Counted from the first letter of the stretch, positions 42,475 to 52,479 are shown. The stretch: 64,000 nt of DNA from Pontibacter sp. FD36 (GCF_015686655.1 NZ_JADPMP010000005.1:1-64000); one strand, 5' to 3'. Made by a program: numbers and translations. Notes: generated from the sequence alone by a model not told the origin.

Positions 42475-44007
42475 TTAATTCTTCACGTTCGCTAAGCCAC
42501 TAACTTCCATTATCTCCTCCAGATACTCCCGCGTATTGCTGAGCCTTGGCACCTTGTGCTGACCACCTAGCTTGCCTTTTTTGCTGAGCCAGTTCATGAA
42601 CGTGCCTTTTGGGGCGGCATGCACGATAGGTTCTTGCAGGGCGATGTCGTTCTGGCGTTTGGCGTCGTAGTCGGAGTTGATCTCGCGCAGGGTTTCGTCC
42701 AGCACCTGGGTGAAGCGGGGCAGGTTGTCGGGCTCTTTCTCAAACTCAATCAGCCATTCGTGCCCGCCACGCTTGCCGCTTTCCATGTACACAGGTGCGG
42801 CCGTGAAGTTGGAGATGATCGCTCCAGTAGCTTCGCAGGCCTTTGTAATGGCCACTTCGGCATTCTCCACGATCACTTCTTCGCCAAAGGCGTTGATGAA
42901 GTGCTTCGTGCGGCCTGATATCTTGATGCGGTATGGGCTCAGGTTGGTGAAACGTACCGTATCACCGATCTTGTATCGCCACAGGCCGGCATTGGTCGAG
43001 ATCACGATGGCATAGTTCTTACCCAGTTCTACCTGATCCAGCGTAAGTGTTTTGGGGTTCTCCTCCTCGAACTGGTCCATCGGGATGAACTCGTAGTACA
43101 CGCCATAGTCGAGCATGAGTAGCATTTCGTCTTCCGTGTCGCGCTGGTCCTGTATACCAAAAAAGCCTTCGGAGGCATTGTATACTTCCAGGTAGTGCAT
43201 CTGAGCAGAAGGTATGATTTCTTTGAACAACTGGCGATAAGGCCCAAAAGCCACAGCTCCGTGTGTGAAGAGTTCTAAGTTAGGCCATACCTCCAGGATG
43301 TTCTTTTTGCCTGTTACCTCCAGTATTCGTTTCAACAGCACGTAAGTCCAAGTCGGCACACCGCTCAGGCTGGTCACGTTTTCCGGTACGGTTACCTCCA
43401 CCATCTTCTCGATCTTTTCCTCCCACTTGTCCATGAGGGCTACTTTGAGCGGTGGTGTGCGCATGGCCTCGGCCCAGATCGGCAGGTTTTGCATGATCAC
43501 TGCCGACACGTCGCCGCAGGAGGTCTTGGCATTGAACTCGTTAGGATGATGCGTGCCTCCGATAGAGAGGCCCTTGCCTGTGAAAAGCTTGGTATCAGGG
43601 TAGTTGTTAACGTAGAGCGAAAGCATGTCCTTGCCGCCCTTGTAGTGGCAGTCTTCCAGCGACTCCGGGCTGACAGGTATAAACTTGCTTCGGGCGTTGG
43701 TAGTGCCTGAGGATTTGGCGAACCATTCAATCTTGCTTGGCCACAGAATATTCTGTTCGCCCTTCATCACCCGCTCTATGTATGGATATAGGTCTTCGTA
43801 AGTCGCAATCGGCACACGCTCCTGAAAGGTCTTCACCGACTTTGTATCGCCGAAGCCATACTTCTTGCCAAACTCCGTGCCTTTCGCCGTACTGATCAGG
43901 TCCTGAAAGAGTTCGTTCTGCACTTCATGCGGGTATTTCCGAAACAGATCAATGTCATGAATCCGCTTCTTCATTACCCACGTCACGATAGAATTGATTA
44001 TCTCCAA
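42475..44007 (-). CDS. GH3-family acyl-adenylating enzyme
   Basis: A 510-residue member of the GH3 family of the ANL superfamily, which in plants conjugates hormones such as jasmonate or auxin to amino acids. Landmarks: FAKSSGTTNARSKFIPV (ATP loop), ASEGFFGIQ, GLWRYKIGDTVRFT and KISGRTKHFINAFGEEV. Bacterial members are common in Bacteroidota; their substrates are unknown. The start appears to be TTG at 44007: an in-frame stop lies seven codons upstream, and the first ATG would remove part of the conserved N terminus (INSIVTWVMKKRI). Confidence 0.88.
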   Translation of the reverse strand: MEIINSIVTWVMKKRIHDIDLFRKYPHEVQNELFQDLISTAKGTEFGKKYGFGDTKSVKTFQERVPIATYEDLYPYIERVMKGEQNILWPSKIEWFAKSSGTTNARSKFIPVSPESLEDCHYKGGKDMLSLYVNNYPDTKLFTGKGLSIGGTHHPNEFNAKTSCGDVSAVIMQNLPIWAEAMRTPPLKVALMDKWEEKIEKMVEVTVPENVTSLSGVPTWTYVLLKRILEVTGKKNILEVWPNLELFTHGAVAFGPYRQLFKEIIPSAQMHYLEVYNASEGFFGIQDQRDTEDEMLLMLDYGVYYEFIPMDQFEEENPKTLTLDQVELGKNYAIVISTNAGLWRYKIGDTVRFTNLSPYRIKISGRTKHFINAFGEEVIVENAEVAITKACEATGAIISNFTAAPVYMESGKRGGHEWLIEFEKEPDNLPRFTQVLDETLREINSDYDAKRQNDIALQEPIVHAAPKGTFMNWLSKKGKLGGQHKVPRLSNTREYLEEIMEVSGLANVKN

Positions 44008-44087
44008 AGTATAATGGCTAAAGGTTTAAACTGCTTTTCCTATCACTGAACTTGCAAACATTAGCCTTGTAATATACTTATTCCAGA

Positions 44088-44819
44088 CTAAATCTTCCGT
44101 TTTAATTCAAAGTGTTTTCCGAGGTATACGCGGCGTACTTGTTCGTCGGCGGCTAGTTCTTCGGCAGTGCCTGACTTCAGGATTTTGCCCTCAAACAGCA
44201 GGTAAGCGCGGTCGGTGATGGAAAGGGTTTCGTTTACGTTGTGGTCCGTGATAAGGATACCGATGTTTTTGCTCTTGAGCTTGGCTACGATGCTCTGGAT
44301 TTCCTCTACCGCAATCGGGTCTACACCGGCGAAGGGTTCATCCAACAGTACGAACTTGGGATCTACAGCAAGGGCACGGGCGATTTCGGTACGGCGGCGT
44401 TCACCACCCGATAGCACAATGCCTTTGTTCTTGCGTACGTGCGTCAGCGAGAACTCTTCCAGCAGTTCCTCCACCTTCTCCAGTTGCTCCTTCTTCGGGC
44501 GATTAGTCATCTCCAGTGGGGCCAGGATGTTTTCCTCTACTGTCAGTTGCCGGAACACTGAGGCCTCCTGCGCCAGATAGCCTACGCCGCGCTTGGCACG
44601 CTGGTACATCGGCAGGTCAGTGATATCTTCTTTGTCCAGGTATATCCGGCCTTCATTCGGCTTCACAAGGCCTACAATCATATAAAACGAAGTCGTCTTA
44701 CCAGCACCGTTCGGTCCCAGCAACCCGACGATCTCGCCTTGGTTTACTTCCACGCTTACGTCATTCACGACCATGCGCGACTTATATTTTTTATATAGAT
44801 TTTCGGCTCTTAGTATCAT
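44088..44819 (-). CDS. lptB: LPS export ABC transporter ATP-binding protein LptB
   Basis: The cytoplasmic ATPase that drives lipopolysaccharide from the inner membrane through the Lpt bridge. The 243 residues have Walker A (GPNGAGKTT), the signature [15 protein letters not shown], and Walker B with [12 protein letters not shown]; the latter two are specific to LptB. It is not next to lptC, which is 9 kb away in this window; lptA, lptF and lptG are not seen. Confidence 0.95.
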   Translation of the reverse strand: MILRAENLYKKYKSRMVVNDVSVEVNQGEIVGLLGPNGAGKTTSFYMIVGLVKPNEGRIYLDKEDITDLPMYQRAKRGVGYLAQEASVFRQLTVEENILAPLEMTNRPKKEQLEKVEELLEEFSLTHVRKNKGIVLSGGERRRTEIARALAVDPKFVLLDEPFAGVDPIAVEEIQSIVAKLKSKNIGILITDHNVNETLSITDRAYLLFEGKILKSGTAEELAADEQVRRVYLGKHFELKRKI

Positions 44820-44874
44820 GGGGCTAATTTAAGCATTCTTGACCCGTCCTGCAATGCAGTAATCCTGCCAAGTT

Positions 44875-44899
44875 TTATACCTGTCCGGAGCAGGTATAA
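44875..44899. repeat. Hairpin from an inverted pair of TATACCTG motifs
   Basis: TTATACCTG (44875-44883) and CAGGTATAA (44891-44899) form a 9-bp stem with a seven-base loop between the divergent lptB and lysozyme genes. No T run, so a terminator role is unlikely. Confidence 0.8.
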
Positions 44900-45019
44900 C
44901 AGCAGATGCACTTTCCGATATATTCAAAAAATTAAATTTTATAAATGAAATTTTTCTGAGCAAGCCGTTGTTAGTGTCGCGTCTTCTTATTAGTTTGGAA
45001 TTCCGATTAACCAGCCTTT

Positions 45020-45883
45020 ATGATGTTTTCTTTACTTTACCTGGCCGCCCACAAGATGGCTTATTCTGGCTTATTGCTCTCGTTGCTGTTTACCGGTCTT
45101 CCTTCTGGAAATTCCGATAATACAAAAAACAACGGTGCCACAGCCAAAAGCACAGGGGCTACCACTAAAACCACGCTGATCACCTCCTCAAGCCTGAAAG
45201 GTATTGATGTGTCGAAGTGGCAGAAAGAGGTGGACTGGGACCAGGTGCGGGACGCGGGCGTATCGTTTGCGTTTGTAAAGGCAACACAGGACGACTACAG
45301 GTTGGACCCATACTTTGCCCGCAACTGGGAGGAAACGAAGCGTGTAGGCATCAAGCGCGGTGCTTATCACTTCTTTATACCTGCCGCTCCGGTGCAGGGC
45401 CAGATCGAGATGTTCATCAACACGGTGGAACTGCACGAAGGCGACCTGCCTCCTGTATTGGATGTGGAAGTAATTGAGAAGCATACCTCTCCCGCAGACA
45501 TGCGAAAAAACATGCGCATCTGGCTCGAAGCCGTCACAGCGCACTACGGTGTAAAACCCATCATCTATACCAATCAGAATTTCTACCGCCGCTGGCTGCA
45601 GGGCCATTTCAAGGACTATCATTTCTGGATTGCCCGCTACAACACCATTGAGCCCGACATTCACCACGAAGACAAGTGGCTTTTCTGGCAGTATACCGAC
45701 ACAGGCAAGCTGGCAGGCATAAATGCTGCTATCGATCTAAACTACTTTGCAGGCGATATGAACAGCCTAAACCTGATGTGCGTGCCACCTAAGCTCATAC
45801 CATACCCTGAGAAGGTGATATTAACTGAGCTTGAGCAACTGCCTGCCGTCAAGCTTCTGGCAAACAACATCGATGAACCGTAA
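45020..45883 (+). CDS. GH25-family lysozyme-like muramidase
   Basis: A 287-residue exported protein with an N-terminal hydrophobic segment (about 13-27), a Ser/Thr/Asn-rich linker, and a GH25 barrel (about 58-250). Active-site acids are visible: D63 in KGIDVSKWQ and the DxE pair D148/E150 in PPVLDVEV, with FWQYTDTG near the end. GH25 enzymes cut the MurNAc-GlcNAc bond of peptidoglycan. The C-terminal 35 residues are not part of the family domain. It has its own strong terminator. Confidence 0.92.
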   Translation: MMFSLLYLAAHKMAYSGLLLSLLFTGLPSGNSDNTKNNGATAKSTGATTKTTLITSSSLKGIDVSKWQKEVDWDQVRDAGVSFAFVKATQDDYRLDPYFARNWEETKRVGIKRGAYHFFIPAAPVQGQIEMFINTVELHEGDLPPVLDVEVIEKHTSPADMRKNMRIWLEAVTAHYGVKPIIYTNQNFYRRWLQGHFKDYHFWIARYNTIEPDIHHEDKWLFWQYTDTGKLAGINAAIDLNYFAGDMNSLNLMCVPPKLIPYPEKVILTELEQLPAVKLLANNIDEP

Positions 45884-45888
45884 CATGT

Positions 45889-45925
45889 AAAACGGGCGCT
45901 GCCATAACACTGCAGCGCCCGTTTT
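45889..45925 (+). terminator. Terminator of the GH25 gene
   Basis: A 14-bp perfect stem (45889-45902 with 45912-45925) ending in a T run. Confidence 0.92.
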
Positions 45926-45956
45926 AAGTTTTATAGGTCTTTTGTAACTTGAGTTA

Positions 45957-46241
45957 ATGAAAACAGGATTTGCTTCTGTGTTGATCGGCGTGATCGGGCT
46001 AGCTCTGATTACCTATTTCTACTATCAGGCTGAAGAAAGCCAGGTAGACCTAGGTGATGTGCAGCACACTGTGGTAAGCTATCCCTTGAGCTTCCCTATG
46101 GCAATGTCGCTGTTTGCAGTGGAAGCAATGGGCGTTATACTTGGCTATTTCGCCTTCAGGAGCCGGTATGTCAAGCTGGGGTTATCAGGTATAGGGCTGT
46201 GCGCGCTTTGCCTGATCCTCCTTTATGGGTACGCATTTTAG
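45957..46241 (+). CDS. Hypothetical 94-residue membrane protein
   Basis: Three hydrophobic segments (about 5-22, 43-64 and 73-93), short loops, and an N-terminal acidic loop (EESQVDLGDVQH). No family recognised. It lies alone between a terminator and the convergent recJ gene. Codon use is like its neighbours. Confidence 0.55.
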   Translation: MKTGFASVLIGVIGLALITYFYYQAEESQVDLGDVQHTVVSYPLSFPMAMSLFAVEAMGVILGYFAFRSRYVKLGLSGIGLCALCLILLYGYAF

Positions 46242-46293
46242 AGTTTGGGTAATCCTCTCCTTATACCTGAGATAGGTACGATTCTCCTCTTTA

Positions 46294-48009
46294 CTACTTT
46301 AACATCCGGATGTCCTTGATGCGTAGCTGCAGCGTCACATTTCCTCTGAACTCGTTTTCTTCTATGGTGTAGCACACATCAAAGGGTATACCTTTCGAGA
46401 TGAACTTGAAGTAGTCGCCAAAGCCGAAGCCGATGGCATCGATGTCGTAGAAGCCGTCCTGTGTCAGGCGCAGCTTCAGGTGGCTGTCACCAACTACACG
46501 CACCGCGCCTGTATCGTACACACATTCCGACACAAACACAGGCTTCATGTTGCCCGGTCCAAAAGGCTCCATCTGCTTCACGATGTTGTAGAAGTTCTGG
46601 GTGATCTGATTGAGTCTGATCTTCGCATCTACTTCTATCTGCGGAATTTTTTGGTCTTCGGTAATGGTGCGGGATACGACCTCTTCAAAGCGCTGCCTGA
46701 AGGCTGGCACGTTTTCTACAGGCAGTGTAAGGCCTGCCGCATACATATGTCCTCCGAACTGGTCGAGCAGGTCTGAGCAGCTCTCAATGGCATCGTGCAC
46801 GTTGAAGCCATGCACCGAACGGGCCGAGCCAGAAGCCTTGCCATTAGATTGCGTCAGGATGATCGTAGGGCGGTAGTAATGATCGATGCAGCGCGATGCC
46901 ACAATTCCGATCACACCTTTGTGCCAGTTTTCCTTGTAGAGTACCGTAGAATTGGCGTTGCGCAGAAACTCGTCCTCGGCGATCATCTGCAGCGCCTCTT
47001 TGGTGATATTCGAGTCTTTGTCGCGGCGCTCTTTGTTGGATTCGTTGATGATGTCGGCCATCTCAAAGGCCTCTGCCTTGGTCTGGGCCAGCAGCATCCG
47101 CACAGATCGCTTCGCATCGCCCATACGCCCAGCTGCATTGATGCGTGGCGCAAAGCCGAACACGACACTCGTAATGTCCATATCCCCGGTTATACCTGCC
47201 AGTTCCTTCAGTGCTGCCAATCCCGGACGCAGGGGGCCTGGTCCGTTGATCAGCTGCAGGCCAAAGTAAGCCAGAATACGGTTCTCGCCCGTGATCGGCA
47301 CAATGTCGGCAGCGATACTCACCACCAGCAGGTCGAGCAGTTTAAATGCCTCTTCCTGCGGTATACCCTGCTGAAAGCAAAAGGCTTGTATCAGTTTAAA
47401 GCCAACGCCACAGCCAGAGAGTTCTTTATAAGGGTACGGACAGTCGATCTGTTTCGGATCCAGTACGGCCACCGCCTGCGGGATATCCTCGTCGGGCAGG
47501 TGGTGGTCACAGATGATGAAGTCTATACCTAACGATCTGGCATAAGCTACTTTGTCAGCCGACTTAATGCCACAGTCGAGGCTGATGATAAGCGAAAAGC
47601 CTTGCTCAGCGGCATAGTCTATACCTTGCGTGGATACGCCGTAGCCCTCCTTATACCTGTCGGGGATGTAATATTCGAGTTGGCCGGGTTGGGTAAGTGA
47701 ATGCAGGAAGCTATACATAAGCGCCACAGAGGTGGTGCCGTCTACGTCGTAGTCGCCGTAAACTAGTATGCGCTCGGAACGGTGCAGTGCCTCCACTATG
47801 CGGTCGACGGCAAGTTGCATGTCCTTCATCAGGAAAGGGTCGTGCAGATCAAGCAGACTGGGGCGGAAAAAGGCTTTTGCTTCCTCGAATGTACAGATAG
47901 AGCGCTGGCACAATACATCGGCCAGTGTGGTGCTGATCCGGAGCGACTCGGCCAGTTGATTGATTGCCTCCGGCGCTACGCTTTTATTGTATACCCACCT
48001 TTTCTCCAT
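46294..48009 (-). CDS. recJ: Single-stranded-DNA-specific exonuclease RecJ
   Basis: A 5'-3' single-strand exonuclease of recombination and mismatch repair. The 571 residues show the DHH phosphoesterase motifs DYDVDGTTSVALMY and CDHHLP, the DHHA1 region with GSARSVHGFNVHDAI and FGGHMYAAGLTL, and the C-terminal OB domain. The ATG at 48009 (MEKRWVYNK) is the family start; an upstream in-frame start at 48048 is not needed. Confidence 0.94.
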   Translation of the reverse strand: MEKRWVYNKSVAPEAINQLAESLRISTTLADVLCQRSICTFEEAKAFFRPSLLDLHDPFLMKDMQLAVDRIVEALHRSERILVYGDYDVDGTTSVALMYSFLHSLTQPGQLEYYIPDRYKEGYGVSTQGIDYAAEQGFSLIISLDCGIKSADKVAYARSLGIDFIICDHHLPDEDIPQAVAVLDPKQIDCPYPYKELSGCGVGFKLIQAFCFQQGIPQEEAFKLLDLLVVSIAADIVPITGENRILAYFGLQLINGPGPLRPGLAALKELAGITGDMDITSVVFGFAPRINAAGRMGDAKRSVRMLLAQTKAEAFEMADIINESNKERRDKDSNITKEALQMIAEDEFLRNANSTVLYKENWHKGVIGIVASRCIDHYYRPTIILTQSNGKASGSARSVHGFNVHDAIESCSDLLDQFGGHMYAAGLTLPVENVPAFRQRFEEVVSRTITEDQKIPQIEVDAKIRLNQITQNFYNIVKQMEPFGPGNMKPVFVSECVYDTGAVRVVGDSHLKLRLTQDGFYDIDAIGFGFGDYFKFISKGIPFDVCYTIEENEFRGNVTLQLRIKDIRMLK

Positions 48010-48136
48010 ATGCTGCTTCACAAATAAACCCGAAGCAAAGGTAGTCATTTTACACAGGATTTGGGTCCGTCACAACCCATTGCACAGCACCTTTCCGCCA
48101 TTTTTTGTAATTTGCAGCTTCACAATACCCCAGATC

Positions 48137-48247
48137 ATGAAACGCCTCAGAGAAATTTATGAGCAGTATAAGAATTACTCGCTCGACCTGATCATGTATG
48201 GATTCTTTATCCTCTTTATCCTGATCCTGTTTATTTTCTTTTCATAG
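48137..48247 (+). CDS. 36-residue single-span membrane peptide
   Basis: The ORF encodes MKRLREIYEQYKNYSLDL followed by a hydrophobic helix (MYGFFILFILILFIFF) and stops directly after it. A charged amphipathic head with a single C-terminal helix is a clear small-protein design. It is divergent from recJ and below usual gene-calling length. I recall similar short proteins in Cytophagales, but cannot name a family. Confidence 0.55.
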   Translation: MKRLREIYEQYKNYSLDLIMYGFFILFILILFIFFS

Positions 48248-48277
48248 CAACGCGCCTATACGCACTTACCTGTAGTG

Positions 48278-48300
48278 TATACCTGGCCAGCTCAGGTATA
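48278..48300. repeat. Hairpin from an inverted pair of TATACCTG motifs
   Basis: TATACCTG (48278-48285) pairs with CAGGTATA (48293-48300) in the 76-base gap between the small membrane peptide and the convergent TPR gene. It may act as their shared terminator. Confidence 0.75.
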
Positions 48301-48323
48301 GCCCAGAATCAAATCAGTATTCG

Positions 48324-50159
48324 CTAGTTCACTACCGGCGCATCGCCACGAAGCTTCCGGAAGCGCTTGCGTGCCTCAGCCACATAAATGCTGCCCTGGT
48401 GCTTCACCAGAAACTCGTTGTATAACTCCTGTGCCTTCTGCGTGTCTTTCAGGCTCTCTTCATAGATATAAGCCATACGGTACAGGGCATCATCGCTCAG
48501 AATATCGGCGGGAGCACTCACCACTTTCTCCAGGCTCGCAATGGCTTTGTCAAATGCACCCGTGCGCTCGTAGATGCTGGCTTTGCGAAAATGAATCTCG
48601 TCGGTCAGGCTGTGCCCCGGGAACTTCTGCAGCATGGCATCCAACCTGTTTTGTGCCTCGTCCAGCTTGTTCTGGAAGACGAGCAGTTCGATGGCCGCAT
48701 ATTCTTCCATTGCCACAGTAGAGGTGTCCAGACCCGTGTTATCGGTAATGAGCAGGCTCAGGTCCATGGCGTCATTGGCGATCTCACGGCTGGTGGCCAG
48801 CTTCAGGATGTCGAGGTGAGCCTGTGCCAGTTCGAAGTCGCCTTTGTAATAGTTAAGCCGGGCGTTGCGCAGCTTCGCCTCGTGCCCGATCGGCGTCTCC
48901 TTGTGCGATTTCTCTACCTGCGAGTACAGCAGGGTCGATTCCCAGGGCTCTCCTTTTAGCAGGTATATATCGCCCAGCGTGAGCTTACTCTCAGCTACAA
49001 AGTCGGGCTTAGCCCGTGGCGTTTTGATAGCCTCGTGCAGCAACTCAATGGCTTTGTCCTTTTCATCCAGGTGAAAGGCATACAAATTCGCCATGTGCTG
49101 CAATACTTCTACTGTCTGGGCATTGCGTCCCACTTCAACCAGCAGTGCTTCATAGTCTGATATCAGTGCCCTGATCTTGTCCAGGTCAACCGGGAAAGTA
49201 TTTTCTACCTGCTCTTCGCGGGCATTAATCAGTCGCTGCCTGGCGATCAGGTAGTAAGGACCGTCCGGATATTCTTTGATGATGTACTCATAGGCTTCGA
49301 TGGCACCCTGGTAGTCATTGTTGCGGGCACTGATAGCTCCCAGCTCCATCACACGGGTACCGCCGCTGCGCGTGCGCTTGTCCACGGAGCGGGCCTGCAG
49401 CAGGGCGCTGTAGAAGTCACGACGCTGGATGTAGAGCCAGATCAGCAGTTCGTTGTAAGCCAGCAGGTCGGGATTTTGCTGTACCCGGGTAATCAATTCT
49501 TTCTCCAGCGCATCAAAGGCCTTCTCGTCCTGCATGCTGTTCTGCAGCATGTTCTGCACATAAATCAGATCACTTTCGTTTTCCTGCAACAGGTTAAGCG
49601 CCTCTCCGATCAGGTTCTCGTGCTTCTGCCGGAAGGTATAGAGCGCTATGAGTGAACGGTTGTGCTCATAAGGATTCTTACTCAACTCACGGCCGCGCAG
49701 GTAGGCTCTTTCTGCGTAGTCAAATAGCTCGTGCTGCACAAATACGCTGGCTGCAGCTACCACCTCCTCTTGCTTGAGCTGTGCGATCAGTTTGTCGAAG
49801 TGCTTTTCCGCAGCCGCCTTGTCGCCGGACGCCTGGTATACGATGCCTAAGTCTATGTTGTAGTTCACCTGCCCCGGATAGCGCTTGATGGTGCGCTTCA
49901 CCAGCTTCTCAGCTTCTTTGTGGTTATTCTGCGCCAACAGGGTTTTCAGGTAGTCAGGGTATACCGTGTGGAACAGGCGTTCGTCGTTGATCAGTTTACT
50001 GTAGATGGTCTCGGCTTTCTGGTACTCTCCTTTGCTGAGGTACTCCCGTGCCAGCGCCAGTTCCTGGTTCTGCGCCATAGAAAAGGGCACTGCCAGCACC
50101 ACGAACAGGAGCATAAACAGCAGGCGCGACAAATAGGTATGAACAGGTATAAGCATCAT
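48324..50159 (-). CDS. Periplasmic TPR-repeat protein
   Basis: A 611-residue exported protein with a signal peptide (ending FSMAQ, about residue 30) and TPR-type helical hairpins through almost its whole length (for example AREYLSKGEYQKAETIYSKL and FRKASIYERTGAFDKAIASLEK). No enzymatic domain. Such all-TPR proteins are widespread scaffolds in the Bacteroidota periplasm or outer membrane; the partner is unknown. It is downstream of the PpiD-like gene on the same strand but separated from it by a terminator. Confidence 0.8.
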   Translation of the reverse strand: MMLIPVHTYLSRLLFMLLFVVLAVPFSMAQNQELALAREYLSKGEYQKAETIYSKLINDERLFHTVYPDYLKTLLAQNNHKEAEKLVKRTIKRYPGQVNYNIDLGIVYQASGDKAAAEKHFDKLIAQLKQEEVVAAASVFVQHELFDYAERAYLRGRELSKNPYEHNRSLIALYTFRQKHENLIGEALNLLQENESDLIYVQNMLQNSMQDEKAFDALEKELITRVQQNPDLLAYNELLIWLYIQRRDFYSALLQARSVDKRTRSGGTRVMELGAISARNNDYQGAIEAYEYIIKEYPDGPYYLIARQRLINAREEQVENTFPVDLDKIRALISDYEALLVEVGRNAQTVEVLQHMANLYAFHLDEKDKAIELLHEAIKTPRAKPDFVAESKLTLGDIYLLKGEPWESTLLYSQVEKSHKETPIGHEAKLRNARLNYYKGDFELAQAHLDILKLATSREIANDAMDLSLLITDNTGLDTSTVAMEEYAAIELLVFQNKLDEAQNRLDAMLQKFPGHSLTDEIHFRKASIYERTGAFDKAIASLEKVVSAPADILSDDALYRMAYIYEESLKDTQKAQELYNEFLVKHQGSIYVAEARKRFRKLRGDAPVVN

Positions 50160-50239
50160 CTATTACAACGTGTAAGCGGTCTTTTTGATATGGGCATATC
50201 ACCCGAAAATGAAGATAGCCAATAATTTTCGTTTGGCCA

Positions 50240-50280
50240 TAAACAGAAAAGGGCCGCTCCTCCCGGAACAGCCCTTTTCG
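50240..50280 (-). terminator. Terminator of the PpiD-like gene
   Basis: GAAAAGGGC (50246-50254) pairs with GCCCTTTTC (50271-50279); a T-rich tail follows on the minus strand. It lies 20 bases beyond the stop. Confidence 0.78.
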
Positions 50281-50299
50281 TATACCTATCGTGCAGGTC

Positions 50300-52405
50300 T
50301 TAGAAGAATCTTACACGGTTGTCTTTGATGTCAGCTTTCTCTTTGATCGCCTCAAACGCGTTGGTTTCTACGCGCGATGTGCGGGTGTTTACCAGCTGCG
50401 TCTTCACGCCGGAAAGATCCTGTGCATCCGGAGCATTAGTCAGGTTGATCAACTCAACTACTACAACACCACCTTGTCCTTCGATAGGAGCGGTACGGCT
50501 GCCTGGCTTCAAGCCAAACGCTCTACCGATCGCTACTGGCTCCAGGCCCAGGCCAGGTATAGCACCAGAAGCAAGCGATACTTCCTCAGCGTCTCTGATG
50601 ATCGCATCCGGACCGTAGTTAGCAGCAATCTGGTCTAATGAACCCGACGCACCTTTTAGCTTCGCGATGATCTGCTGTGCTTTCACCTCATTACGAACGG
50701 CGGCAGTCAGCTCTTCTTTTACATCCTCAATCTTGGCATAGCCTTTCTCGCGCTTGCCAGTCAAAGTAGCGATTACGTACTGGTCGTTGATCTCGAACAC
50801 AGGTGATACATCACCTACAGATGTGTCTTTTGAGTAAGCCCAGCGCACCAGTTCTCTGGCATTGCTCAGGTTACCTACCAACACGTTGTTTTTGCCTACG
50901 TTAGCAGCCTCTTCTACAGAAAGGGCTTCGTTTTTCTTCACATTCTCTCTGAACTCCTGCGTTGAGCCACTGGTACCAGCCAGTTCGTCAGCCATGGCAT
51001 ACGCCTGGTCACGGGTAGCGTCGCTGGCATCAAGTGAGCGCTGTACGGCAGCCACTTTGTAAGTACGCTTCGACTTAGGAGCCGTTATCTTAATGATGTG
51101 GTAGCCATACTCTGTTTCAACCGGAGCTGGAAGCAGGCCTTCAGATGTAGCGCCAAACACAGCTTTTTCAAAAGCTGGCACCATGCGGCCTTCTGTGAAG
51201 TAACCCAGGTCACCGCCAGTTGCAGCAGTTCCGTCAGAACCGTGCTGAGCAGCCATAGCCGCGAAGTCAGCACCGTTTCTGATCTGCGTCTGGATGTCTT
51301 TTGCCTTGGCAAGGGCTGCCTGCTTCGCCTCAGGTGAGTCGTTCTCTGGCTTGATCAGGATGTGGCTGGCACGAGCAGTGTTTGTGCTACCGTCTCTGAT
51401 GTCCATAATCTTGTACAAAGCATAGGTATCGCCATTGTTGTATGGTCCGTATACCTTGCCTTCTTCCAGCGGCGCGATTTCGTGCAGTTGCTCAGGCAGC
51501 TCTGCTGTGTGCAGGTAAGTGCCGTCGTATGGCAGGTCTGAGTGCGTGTTCACGAAAGCCGAGTCATTGGTAGAGGCTGTGAACTGCGCTGTCAGGTCTT
51601 TTAACTCCTCCTGGAAGTAGTTCATGTCTTCGGTAGAAGCAGCAACCGGAACGGTCACAAACTCCAGCGTACGGCCATCTTCTACTTTGTAAAGCTCTTT
51701 GTTGCGCTCGTAGTAGTCTTTCAGCTGCGCGTCTGTCACGCTTACAGCAGAGTCAGCGATCGAGAAGTAAGGAACATACAACACTTTCATGTTAGCGATC
51801 GTGTTCTGCGCCTCGAAGTGCTTCTTCGCTTCAGCTGTTGTTACATATACCGACTTGGACAGCAAGTTGCTGTACTTCGTCTGGATGCGGTCGTTGAGAA
51901 TGCTCTGCTCGAAGTTAACCCACATCGGACGACCACCGGTCTGGTCCAGGTTCTGCAGGTACTGCACCACCTGAGTACGGTCAAACTCACCGGTTTGTGG
52001 GTTAGTGAATGCCTGGCGAACAGATGGGTGGATGTTGTTACCCTGTACCATATCGGCCAGTTCTTCTTCCGATACCTGAATGCCCAGGCGATCGTACTCT
52101 TTCTGCAAGGCGATCTGGAAGATTAGCTGGTTCCAGGCTTGCTCACGCATCATGGCCATTTCGCTCTCGGTGGCAGCACGCTGTACCTGTCCTTCGTATT
52201 GGGCCTTGATCTGCTGGAACACCATATCGAAGCGCTGGTAGTCGATTTTCTCACCTGCTATTTCGCCTACGGTAGTCGTATCATTACCTAAAAGTCTGGA
52301 GTTTGGCCCTAATAGGTCGCCGCCTACTACAAATACGCCAAGTCCAATGGCGATAGCGCCAACAGCCCAACCCGACTTTTCTCTAATCTTGTTAATTAAT
52401 GCCAT
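50300..52405 (-). CDS. PpiD/SurA-like periplasmic peptidyl-prolyl isomerase
   Basis: A 701-residue chaperone anchored by one N-terminal helix (about 12-31, WAVGAIAIGLGVFVVGG), with a SurA_N-type helical chaperone region (about 45-230) and a parvulin domain (about 340-440; ARASHILIKPENDSPEAK, ATGGDLGYFTEGRMVPAFEKAVF). A second degenerate parvulin-like segment may follow. PpiD-type proteins help outer-membrane proteins fold after secretion. It is 74 bases downstream of the CNNM gene and near lptC. Confidence 0.9.
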   Translation of the reverse strand: MALINKIREKSGWAVGAIAIGLGVFVVGGDLLGPNSRLLGNDTTTVGEIAGEKIDYQRFDMVFQQIKAQYEGQVQRAATESEMAMMREQAWNQLIFQIALQKEYDRLGIQVSEEELADMVQGNNIHPSVRQAFTNPQTGEFDRTQVVQYLQNLDQTGGRPMWVNFEQSILNDRIQTKYSNLLSKSVYVTTAEAKKHFEAQNTIANMKVLYVPYFSIADSAVSVTDAQLKDYYERNKELYKVEDGRTLEFVTVPVAASTEDMNYFQEELKDLTAQFTASTNDSAFVNTHSDLPYDGTYLHTAELPEQLHEIAPLEEGKVYGPYNNGDTYALYKIMDIRDGSTNTARASHILIKPENDSPEAKQAALAKAKDIQTQIRNGADFAAMAAQHGSDGTAATGGDLGYFTEGRMVPAFEKAVFGATSEGLLPAPVETEYGYHIIKITAPKSKRTYKVAAVQRSLDASDATRDQAYAMADELAGTSGSTQEFRENVKKNEALSVEEAANVGKNNVLVGNLSNARELVRWAYSKDTSVGDVSPVFEINDQYVIATLTGKREKGYAKIEDVKEELTAAVRNEVKAQQIIAKLKGASGSLDQIAANYGPDAIIRDAEEVSLASGAIPGLGLEPVAIGRAFGLKPGSRTAPIEGQGGVVVVELINLTNAPDAQDLSGVKTQLVNTRTSRVETNAFEAIKEKADIKDNRVRFF

Positions 52406-52479
52406 GTGTTATACGAATGATAAAGGATGTGCAAAATAAGGTTAATCGTGCAAAAATTCAAAATTTTGTGTGCAACTGT

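Noticed and set aside
44875..44899. Operator for a regulator shared by lptB and the lysozyme gene
   Set aside because: The palindrome is made of the window-wide motif that occurs at many unrelated genes, so a specific operator is not supported.
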